Assembly (NCBI RefSeq): GCF_009617875.1
Contig: NZ_BLAV01000001.1
Coordinates: 4,216,001-4,280,000, forward strand
Source of the DNA: Prolixibacter sp. NT017
GTDB taxonomy: Bacteria > Bacteroidota > Bacteroidia > Bacteroidales > Prolixibacteraceae
DNA length: 64,000 nt
Reading direction: 5' to 3'
Within the stretch, counting starts at the first letter, position 1, and the number at the start of each line of letters is the position of its first letter. Positions 27,190 through 34,216 of the stretch are shown here, one piece after another. Made by a program: the position numbers and the translations under genes. The notes under the pieces are model-generated. The model worked only from the letters and a program-made list of their open reading frames with translations. It had not been told where the DNA came from and searched no databases.

Positions 27190-27541
27190 GTTACCCCTGG
27201 GTGCGGGCCGGCCATTCACGCCATGGTTGTTGAGGGAAACGGCAGAGGCTGCGAACATTTCGCTGAAGCGGAAAATTCATCCGCCAGCCGGGAAAGATGT
27301 ATCGCAGGTCATGAATTTCTGCCGCTCAAAGCTGCCATTTCGTTATCCTTTCGTGATTTTTCTATTGCAAAATCGCGACATTTGCGACCAGATAAAAAGC
27401 TATCCATCTCACTTTTTTCGGGTTACCAACATAAAGTTTTCGTCATCCCACCAATCGCTTTTGCAACCCGTTGGATATCCTCAGCCAAACATATACCTTA
27501 GAATGGTTCAAAACAGACTTGACAACTGACAATTAAATACT

Positions 27542-30328
27542 ATGAAAAAGCTTTTCACTGCTTTTGCGGTACTCGCATTCGGGCTGATTCTTTGGTCCTG
27601 CCAGCCGCAAAAGAAAGAGGCCGTTGTGCTAACGGCACCAGCCGGCGATCGGTTCACGAAGATTGTGCCGGGCGGCGAAACCGTACTTCCCAACGGACGG
27701 CTCATTACGCCTTTCGGGAATACCTTTACGGTGGCGCCACACCCGTTTGGTTTGACACTCAGCCACGACGGAACGGTAGCCGTAACCGCTAACTCGGGCA
27801 TATCGCCACTTTCCATTTCCATTTTGAAAAACATCACGTCGAAAAATCCGGACATCCGACAGGTACCTCCCGGTCCATCGACCGACCGCGGTGTGCTGGC
27901 TTCGGTTTTCATGGGACTGGCTATTTCGCCGGACAATAAGGTGGTCTACGTAGCCGGCGGACAAACCAACCAGATTTACCTGTTCGACATCACCACCGGG
28001 GAAAAACTGGATTCCATTGATTGCAACGTGATGGCCGATGGCGAGAAAACGCCTTACGGGTACATCGGCGACATGGTGCTGAGCAAAGACGGCAAAACCC
28101 TGTATGCCGTCGACCAGATGAACTTCCGGCTCATCATCGCGGACACGCAAACGAAAAAAGTGCTGTATTCGGTTCCTACCGGAAGATATCCCTTCGGGGT
28201 CACCCTTTCGCCTGACGGAAGCAAGGCGTACGTGGCCAACGTGGGCATGTTCGAGTACAAGAAGATTGACGACATCGAGTCGGAACACAAGATTGACAAA
28301 GCGTTGAAGTTTCCGGCGTTTGCTTACGGCTCGAAGGAGATGAAGGACGGAACGGTTATCGACAGCATGAAAGTGCCGGGCCTCGGCGACCCGAACGTTC
28401 CCGAATCGTTCTCAGTGTGGGCCGTTTCGCTGAAAGACAAGCCGCATGTAACGGCCAAAATCAAAACCGGAACACTCGTCGGAGCCAAAGTAGAAGGCAT
28501 CCCGGCCGTGGGTGGCTCGAGCCCGAACTCGGTGGTAGCAACTGACCAATACGTTTTCGTGAGCAACGGAAACAACGACAACATCTCCGTCATCGATACA
28601 AAGAGAGATACCATCATCAAGGAGATAGCCCTGAAGCCGGCTGACCCTTTGAAGCATTTCCGGGGCGTAATTCCGTTCGGTCTGGCCGTTTCTCCGGACC
28701 AGAAAAGGCTGTATGTAGCCGAATCAGGCATCAACGCGGTGGGGGTGATTGATATTCCCTCGTTAAAAGTGCTTGGCCACATCCCGGTAGGCTGGTTCCC
28801 ATCGAAACTGAAAGTAACGCCTGACGGGAAAAAGCTGATTGTAGCCAATGCGAAAGGCTACGGTGCCGGTCCCAATGGCGGCAAAGATTTCAAGGAAGGC
28901 CCCGAAGGAACCTACATCGGCAATCTGATGAAAGGAACCGTTACTGTGATGGACATTCCCGATGACTGGGAATTGACCTCACTCACCGACAAGGTTATCC
29001 ATAACAATTTTAAAATCCAGGCGGTGACGGATGCGATGAAAGGACGGGAGAACAACCCGATTCCGCTTTACGGCGGACAAAAGGAGTCACCCATCAGGCA
29101 CATTGTTTTCATCTCGAAAGAGAACCGGACGTACGACGAAATTTTCGGTCAGTTGAAGAACGCCAACGGCGACCCGACCATTGCCCGTTACGGAAGCGAT
29201 GTAAGGTTCACCAACCATGAGGGAACCATGAAGGTGGAGCACGCCACCGTGATGCCCAACCACCTGAGACTGGCCCGGCAATTCGGCTTTGGCGATAACT
29301 TTTATGTGGATTCGGATGTGTCAGCTGACGGACACCGCTGGCTGGTGAATACCTATCCCAACGAGTGGGTGGAAACCTGTACGCCGGCCAGCTACGGCGG
29401 CAACCGCCGTTACAATCCGGAATCTACGGCACCCGGTGCTTTGGCCATGAACGGCGCGGCAGGAGCCATCTACCCCGAAGATTACAACGAAGCCGGTTCG
29501 CTTTGGGATCACCTGGAGCGAAACAAAATCGACTTTTACAATTTCGGGTTCAGCGTGATGTTCGAGCCGGCATTCTACGACAAATCGTACAAGTACACCG
29601 GCATTAAGCAGTTTGCCAACTTCCCGGTGCCGCAGCCCATCTTCACCCGCTCGTCGAAGGCATACCCGACGTTCAACATGAACATCCCGGACCAGTTCCG
29701 CATCAGCCAGTTCATCAAGGAATTCAATCAGAAATGGATTAACACCCAGGATACGATGCCGAGCGTGATGACGGTCATCATTCCCAATGACCACGGTGCC
29801 GGTGAGCGGCCAACCGAAGGGTATCCTTTCCGCGAAAGCTACATGGCCGACAACGACCTGGCGGTAGGGCGCATTGTGGAGTTCCTGTCGCACACGCCGT
29901 ACTGGAAGAACATGGCGATTGTGATTACCGAAGATGACGCGCAGAACGGTGTGGACCATGTGGATGCGCACCGCAGCGTGCTGATGGTGATTTCGCCCTA
30001 CGCGAAACATCATTACGTGGGGCATGTGCACTACAGCTTTGGCAGTATTTTCAAAACGTTCTGGAATGTGTTAGGGCTTCCCTATCTGAACCAGTACGAT
30101 GCCGGCGCTACCGACCTGGCCGATATGTTCACCGATAAGCCGGACTTTACGCCGTACGAAGCCGTTCCAGTCGACAAACGCATCTTCGATCCGAAGAAAG
30201 CACTCGATCCGCTGGACGAAAACTTCGACTGGGCTGCTCTCAACAAAGGCACGAAACTCGACGACCCGGATGACATGGTGAAAGACCAGAAAGAACAGCC
30301 TGAATACCGGACGGAAGACCAGAAGTAA
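27542..30328 (+). CDS. YncE-like beta-propeller / phosphoesterase fusion lipoprotein
   Basis: A 928-residue lipoprotein; the signal ends at LILWSC (Cys20). Residues 55-490 form a YVTN/YncE-type beta-propeller with repeated strands such as FGLTLSHDGTVAVTANS, PFGVTLSPDGSKAYVANVG and PFGLAVSPDQKRLYVAESG. Residues 520-870 are a phosphoesterase of the alkaline phosphatase superfamily: FISKENRTYDEIFG near the start, DSDVSADGHRW, then PNDHGAG and VITEDDAQNGVDHVDAHRS, whose Asp and His residues would bind two metals. It should hydrolyse phosphate esters or phospholipids at the cell surface or periplasm; the substrate is unknown. Single gene ending in a strong terminator. Confidence 0.88.
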   Translation: MKKLFTAFAVLAFGLILWSCQPQKKEAVVLTAPAGDRFTKIVPGGETVLPNGRLITPFGNTFTVAPHPFGLTLSHDGTVAVTANSGISPLSISILKNITSKNPDIRQVPPGPSTDRGVLASVFMGLAISPDNKVVYVAGGQTNQIYLFDITTGEKLDSIDCNVMADGEKTPYGYIGDMVLSKDGKTLYAVDQMNFRLIIADTQTKKVLYSVPTGRYPFGVTLSPDGSKAYVANVGMFEYKKIDDIESEHKIDKALKFPAFAYGSKEMKDGTVIDSMKVPGLGDPNVPESFSVWAVSLKDKPHVTAKIKTGTLVGAKVEGIPAVGGSSPNSVVATDQYVFVSNGNNDNISVIDTKRDTIIKEIALKPADPLKHFRGVIPFGLAVSPDQKRLYVAESGINAVGVIDIPSLKVLGHIPVGWFPSKLKVTPDGKKLIVANAKGYGAGPNGGKDFKEGPEGTYIGNLMKGTVTVMDIPDDWELTSLTDKVIHNNFKIQAVTDAMKGRENNPIPLYGGQKESPIRHIVFISKENRTYDEIFGQLKNANGDPTIARYGSDVRFTNHEGTMKVEHATVMPNHLRLARQFGFGDNFYVDSDVSADGHRWLVNTYPNEWVETCTPASYGGNRRYNPESTAPGALAMNGAAGAIYPEDYNEAGSLWDHLERNKIDFYNFGFSVMFEPAFYDKSYKYTGIKQFANFPVPQPIFTRSSKAYPTFNMNIPDQFRISQFIKEFNQKWINTQDTMPSVMTVIIPNDHGAGERPTEGYPFRESYMADNDLAVGRIVEFLSHTPYWKNMAIVITEDDAQNGVDHVDAHRSVLMVISPYAKHHYVGHVHYSFGSIFKTFWNVLGLPYLNQYDAGATDLADMFTDKPDFTPYEAVPVDKRIFDPKKALDPLDENFDWAALNKGTKLDDPDDMVKDQKEQPEYRTEDQK

Positions 30329-30346
30329 ATGGACAATTAAGGACCC

Positions 30347-30390
30347 TAAAAAAGAAAAGTCCCCGGGGTATCGGGGACTTTTCTTTTTTT
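30347..30390. terminator. Strong bidirectional terminator
   Basis: An uninterrupted stem of about 18 bases: AAAAAAGAAAAGTCCCCG pairs with CGGGGACTTTTCTTTTTT around GGGTAT. It ends the phosphoesterase gene on the plus strand and lies beyond the SecB-like gene on the minus strand. Confidence 0.9.
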
Positions 30391-30416
30391 TAACAGAGAC
30401 TGAAAAACAATTATCA

Positions 30417-30875
30417 CTAATTGCTATTTGTATCTCTCTTCATGTCTCTAATTATTTCAGTAGGGTTCAATATTGGAAGAGGATATTTAGCAAATGGTGT
30501 ACCCTTTGTATTTTTAGCCAGAATACCTCTTGAAGTACCGATGCAAACACCTGCAAGCGTAGCTAAAAATTTATCTTCAAGTTCAATCTCTCCCCCTTCC
30601 ATCTTTTTCACAACACTTACCAAATTAATAACTTCAAAAACAATCTCTGTCTCAAGCTCAATAACAGGATCATCGTATCCCTCGACGATAAATCTAACCA
30701 ATGTTGAAAATATGAAGTTGCTTTTATCAAAATCTACCTCAAAATTAAATCCTAAACCGAAAATCAAATTTTGACCAAAAACAATTTCCTCCATTGGAAT
30801 AGGAGAATGAGATTGTTTGTATGACACCTCATTAATTTCTGATATACTAATTTTAATCTCTTGATCTGCTTTCAT
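30417..30875 (-). CDS. SecB-like chaperone of a toxin-antitoxin-chaperone module
   Basis: A 152-residue acidic protein. Its strand-helix order and the C-terminal run LAGVCIGTSRGILA followed by LPILNPTEII resemble the end of SecB, where a helix is followed by a proline-containing loop. Similarity to E. coli SecB is low, and the call rests as much on context: third gene, two bases after an HTH antitoxin, itself one base after a RelE/HigB-like toxin. That is the gene order of the Mycobacterium tuberculosis TAC operon (toxin, antitoxin, SecB-like Rv1957). It should protect the antitoxin from aggregation and degradation. The whole operon is visibly AT-rich. Confidence 0.6.
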   Translation of the reverse strand: MKADQEIKISISEINEVSYKQSHSPIPMEEIVFGQNLIFGLGFNFEVDFDKSNFIFSTLVRFIVEGYDDPVIELETEIVFEVINLVSVVKKMEGGEIELEDKFLATLAGVCIGTSRGILAKNTKGTPFAKYPLPILNPTEIIRDMKRDTNSN

Positions 30876-30877
30876 AA

Positions 30878-31297
30878 CTAATTCATTGAAGCGTATTCAT
30901 ACTTCGAGTTTTCTTTGACTTCGCCCCCCCAATTATTCCGAATCTCTATAATATGGTTTGATGAATGGAAAGAATAATTATTTGAATGCAAGAAATATAT
31001 TTTTCTCTCAAATGATTTAACTGTCTTTTTTTCAGTTGTTTTTTCTTCAAATGATTTAAAATTAATCTCGGGAACTTTTCCAATTGCCAAAGACAATTCG
31101 ACAAGTTTTGAAAGCTTAAAATCAAAATCTCCGTTTAATATTTGAGATACATATCCTTTTGAAACCCCCAATTCCTTTGCAAACTGAGATCTTGTAATAC
31201 CTTTTTTCTCAATATATTCAGTTAATTGTCTGAAAAGTTCATTTTGAATCTTTGCTACATTATACCCTTTGCTTTTTATTAATTTTTCTCTTTTCAT
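30878..31297 (-). CDS. HTH antitoxin with C-terminal extension
   Basis: A 139-residue protein. Residues about 20 to 76 form an Xre/HTH_3 DNA-binding domain (YIEKKGITRSQFAKELG then VSKGYVSQILNGDF). A linker rich in Lys, Glu and Thr follows, then a tail of about 40 residues with aromatic and Asn/Ser content (YFLHSNNYSFHSSNHIIE). In TAC antitoxins a short C-terminal chaperone-addiction sequence makes the protein depend on the SecB-like partner; this tail is the candidate. It probably represses the operon at the palindrome 31692-31709. It starts one base after the toxin stop. Confidence 0.75.
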   Translation of the reverse strand: MKREKLIKSKGYNVAKIQNELFRQLTEYIEKKGITRSQFAKELGVSKGYVSQILNGDFDFKLSKLVELSLAIGKVPEINFKSFEEKTTEKKTVKSFERKIYFLHSNNYSFHSSNHIIEIRNNWGGEVKENSKYEYASMN

Positions 31298-31298
31298 A

Positions 31299-31688
31299 TC
31301 ATAAGGTTTTAATGTAAATTGCTTTAATATTCTTCAATCTATTGATATCCTTCTTTTGCGTTTTCTTGTAGCCTCCCATGATAATAATTTGACCACTAGG
31401 AGCTTTAATTCCATAGATCCTAAGATGCTTTGATTTAAATTCGTACTCTTTTATTTTATCATTTTTAACTCCTTTATTCAGAATCCTAAATTTTGTTTGA
31501 GGTAAAGTTTTATTATTTGCAAAGTCTTCAATATGTGCATATATAGTTGCCAATTCATCTGAATATTGACCTCGTTTCTCAATTTCATCTTCAAAATCAT
31601 CAAATAGACATTTGTCATCTATTTCTAGTTTATAGATTTTCTGCTTTCCCTCAATTTCATCTATTTGTTTTAACGTAAAAGACTCCAT
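31299..31688 (-). CDS. RelE/HigB-like toxin
   Basis: A 129-residue protein, first gene of the AT-rich operon. After an N-terminal strand and two helices (CLFDDFEDEIEKRG and ELATIYAHIEDF), the second half KEYEFKSKHLRIYGI, GQIIIMGGYKKTQKK, INRLKNIK is the pattern of HigB/Gp49-like RelE-superfamily toxins, which cleave mRNA on the ribosome. The basic KKTQKK segment fits the catalytic end of such toxins. It is somewhat longer than the usual 90 to 110 residues because of its N-terminal part. Activity is inference from family and context. Confidence 0.7.
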   Translation of the reverse strand: MESFTLKQIDEIEGKQKIYKLEIDDKCLFDDFEDEIEKRGQYSDELATIYAHIEDFANNKTLPQTKFRILNKGVKNDKIKEYEFKSKHLRIYGIKAPSGQIIIMGGYKKTQKKDINRLKNIKAIYIKTL

Positions 31689-31691
31689 AAT

Positions 31692-31709
31692 GTTTAGTTT
31701 GAGCTAAAC
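31692..31709 (-). promoter_or_regulatory. Putative operator of the TAC operon
   Basis: GTTTAG and CTAAAC form a perfect inverted repeat around TTTGAG, three bases upstream of the toxin ATG. Such palindromes are typical binding sites for autoregulating HTH antitoxins. An imperfect TAnnTTTG-like element (TATTTTGC on the minus strand) lies just upstream. Confidence 0.55.
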
Positions 31710-31826
31710 CTTTGCAAAATAAATAAATTTATTCTTTAATTTCCAAATATCATTTGTTCCTACTAAGCTAAATATGAATAGATCAGTAATCTGTTTGCAA
31801 GAAATGATTAAGTTAATAAATAAACA

Positions 31827-32024
31827 TTATTCCCCAAAACCGCCCCGCAGGCGGTTTCCAATCACTTGATATAGTCTCATTTCTATTTTTCTTTCTGCCG
31901 CCCCCACCTCCCCATCAATCAACCCAATTAGCGTTTTGATATCCTCTTGGGCCTGGTTATAAGCGCCTTCCTTACCTCTGGTCAGGAAAAGGTTCTCGAT
32001 GAGGATGTGCTGTAATTTACATAC
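31827..32024 (-). pseudogene. Gene remnant or start-less small frame
   Basis: An open frame of about 65 codons ends with a TAA at 31827-31829 and reads as a plausible amphipathic helical protein (LIENLFLTRGKEGAYNQ, then DIKTLIGLIDGEVGAAERK). No ATG or GTG near its 5' end is in frame, and upstream the frame runs into the terminator of the next gene. It therefore looks like the 3' end of a broken gene. The hairpin AAACCGCC/GGCGGTTT at its end may be a repeat. It borders the AT-rich TAC operon, where gene debris is expected. Confidence 0.3.
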
Positions 32025-32050
32025 AAAAAATCCCGGTTTTAAAACCGGGA
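32025..32050 (-). terminator. Terminator of the 58-residue membrane protein gene
   Basis: TCCCGGTTTT and AAAACCGGGA form a perfect ten-base stem, followed on the minus strand by six T. The gene's stop codon lies within the hairpin. Confidence 0.85.
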
Positions 32051-32215
32051 GATAACAGCGGTCAGGATTAAGCCCAGACCGAGACCACCAATGAGACAGC
32101 CCACAAAGGCCAATACAGATGCTTGCAGGAAGAAAAATCCGATACCCAACCCCAGCAGCAATCCGCCACCAATGGCCCAGGTACTCTTGTCTTCAGTTTC
32201 GCTTTTTTCGCTCAT
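32039..32215 (-). CDS. Small membrane protein with two helices
   Basis: A 58-residue protein that starts MSEKSETEDKSTWAIGGG. Two hydrophobic, Gly-rich segments follow (LLLGLGIGFFFL and LAFVGCLIGGLGLGLIL), then a short ISRF tail. A good Shine-Dalgarno site (GGAGG) precedes the ATG at 32215, unusual for this phylum and strong support for translation. It lies 56 bases after the acyltransferase-ankyrin gene on the same strand and ends in a terminator, so the two are probably co-transcribed. No known family; both termini probably lie on the same side of the membrane. Confidence 0.75.
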   Translation of the reverse strand: MSEKSETEDKSTWAIGGGLLLGLGIGFFFLQASVLAFVGCLIGGLGLGLILTAVISRF

Positions 32216-32271
32216 TTTTAGTTCCTCCGTTTACGTTTATCCTTCATCAATTAGTTGGAAATCAATTCAAG

Positions 32272-33990
32272 TTATGACTGTTGCAGCAGTTTTGCAATTT
32301 CAGGACGAGCGGTTTTGATACGTTCGTAGTCCAGTTTCAGCCCAAGCGGACCAAATACCTTCCCGAAATAATCGTAAATACCTTTCACCGCTTCGAAGGG
32401 AACCAGCACGGATTCGAGTGCCGTAGAGCCGGCATTGTTCTTAACGGATGTATCGGCACCATGGGCCAGCAATGCCTTCACGATTTCCGTACGGCAGAAG
32501 AAAGCAGCAGTATGCAAGGGCGTGGAACCATTGTTGTTCCGGAAGTTGACATCGGCTCCCGCTTCAATCAATGCCATTGCCATTTCGTTCCGTCCAAAGG
32601 TTGCAGCCGTCATCAACGGACTCGAACCACCCGAGGATTCTTTGATATTCAGATCGGAACCAGATGCAATGTGCTGCTGTACCGCTTCCATATCGCCCAG
32701 AACAATGGCTTCGTGCAGGCTGACTTTTGGATTCGCTTTCACTTCGACCTGTTTTGCCGGTTGCTCCGGCTCAGCAGTAGCTGATTTCTGACTTCCTATT
32801 ACTATGAAGGCAAAAAATGCGCCTACCATGACAGCACCCGTCGCCAGTTTCAAGGGAACGTTCGGTTGAAAAACCCGGCGATAAACTATCACCAGCAGGT
32901 TGCTCACTGCGTACGTCAGAATAGTCAGTACGGCATATTTTACCAACGCCGGAACCGGTGCATACAGTAATCCAACTGCAATTACGCCCATCACGACCAG
33001 GTGAATAATGTAAACCGAGTAAGAACTGTTATTCAGTTCGTCCATTAACCAGTTGGTTTTATTCAGGCTAAAGCGGAACGCATAAATCAATACATACAGG
33101 AAACTCAACATCGAAAGCACAGCCGACATATGGTAAAAAAGCCGGTCGAAAAACGGGGAAACGAAGTAGAAGTTCCTTCCGGGATTGATGATATTGAAGA
33201 ACAGGTTCAGCGCTACTGCTGTGAAAACCAGCAACGAGAAGGTCAATACCACATTTGCCTGTATATACAGCTTTTTATTTTTTGTACCCGATTCAAACAC
33301 TTTCTGCTTATTGCACAGGGTTCCCAACAGGAAGGACATGAAATAAATCAACAGCCTTTCCCGCTGAAAATCGAAGAGCGCTGTGTGTGTCCAGCCCATC
33401 AGTCCGGCTTCGGAAATAACCATACCGTAAAGGACTCCGAAGACGAATGTCAAAACCACACCCGTTTTCAGTGAAATTTTGAACGATAAGAGGTTGAGTT
33501 TGTGTAAAGCAAGGTAAATCAGCTGGAACATAAACAGGATGGGTAAGAACCACAGCCAGTTCTGGGTCGGATTATTGGCAAAAAAGTACAGGTCGGTTCC
33601 GGCACGTTGGAACACATGGAAATAGGTGTACCAGGCTTCCTGCGGCAATCCTCTTGAGAAAAGGAAGATCGCTTTGTAGGCAGGAATCAGGGTCAACACG
33701 GCAATCAGCCACGGAAGCATAATTCGTTTCAGTTTCGATTTCACGAAGCCCCACGTATTTTTACTCTTTAAAGAATAAGGAATAAAGTATCCGGAGATGA
33801 AGAAGATACTGAACATGACAAAGAGGTCCAGGTACATTCTGATCAAGCCTATGGAATTATTTTTCACCGGGTCGACAACAATCCAGTTGCCTTCGAGGGC
33901 TTGTTCATAAACCAATCCTGCGTGCAACAGCACCACCAGAAAGATGAGGAAAGTCCTCAGATTGTCCAAAAAATAGATTCGTGTTTTCAT
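32272..33990 (-). CDS. Membrane acyltransferase 3 fused to ankyrin repeats
   Basis: A 572-residue protein. Residues 1-372 are an acyltransferase-3 (OafA-type) domain with about ten membrane helices, starting RIYFLDNLRTFLIFLVVLLHAG with the conserved His23. Another hydrophobic helix (about 383-399) leads to a Pro/Glu/Lys linker and three ankyrin repeats (about 422-530; for example SSPLMTAATFGRNEMAMALIEA and STPLHTAAFFCRTEIVKALL). The catalytic domain should transfer acyl groups to an envelope glycan or glycolipid. Ankyrins normally bind proteins, so the tail may recruit a partner. The fusion is uncommon to my knowledge. It is divergent from the AraC-TPR regulator. Confidence 0.85.
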   Translation of the reverse strand: MKTRIYFLDNLRTFLIFLVVLLHAGLVYEQALEGNWIVVDPVKNNSIGLIRMYLDLFVMFSIFFISGYFIPYSLKSKNTWGFVKSKLKRIMLPWLIAVLTLIPAYKAIFLFSRGLPQEAWYTYFHVFQRAGTDLYFFANNPTQNWLWFLPILFMFQLIYLALHKLNLLSFKISLKTGVVLTFVFGVLYGMVISEAGLMGWTHTALFDFQRERLLIYFMSFLLGTLCNKQKVFESGTKNKKLYIQANVVLTFSLLVFTAVALNLFFNIINPGRNFYFVSPFFDRLFYHMSAVLSMLSFLYVLIYAFRFSLNKTNWLMDELNNSSYSVYIIHLVVMGVIAVGLLYAPVPALVKYAVLTILTYAVSNLLVIVYRRVFQPNVPLKLATGAVMVGAFFAFIVIGSQKSATAEPEQPAKQVEVKANPKVSLHEAIVLGDMEAVQQHIASGSDLNIKESSGGSSPLMTAATFGRNEMAMALIEAGADVNFRNNNGSTPLHTAAFFCRTEIVKALLAHGADTSVKNNAGSTALESVLVPFEAVKGIYDYFGKVFGPLGLKLDYERIKTARPEIAKLLQQS

Positions 33991-34046
33991 GACCGCATCG
34001 TTTAAATTTCGATTTTTGATTGACAGTGTAAAGTTCCGTCACGCAC

Positions 34047-34135
34047 TGACGCAAAGCCTATCAACCATGCCGTCAATCGTATCAAGTTTGACGAGCACGT
34101 GAAAATTATGACGCAGGCATATCAATTATGACGCA
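34047..34135. promoter_or_regulatory. Three TGACGCA direct repeats in the divergent promoter region
   Basis: TGACGCA occurs at 34047-34053, 34109-34115 and 34129-34135. The last two sit in a longer shared context (ATTATGACGCA, 20 bases apart, about two helical turns). Related TGACGA and GTCACGC pieces lie between. The array lies between the acyltransferase-ankyrin gene and the AraC-type gene and is a likely binding site for that regulator. Confidence 0.5.
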
Positions 34136-34216
34136 AATGACGACGAAACGGCCTGAAATGCAGTTTCAAACTTTATGCGTAACTTTTGCAGAAATTACCT
34201 GATGCCTGACTGAATC

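Noticed and set aside
27031..27529. Frames of 74 to 156 residues over the 21-bp repeat
   Set aside because: They exist because the repeat period is a multiple of three; the rest of each frame has no protein character.
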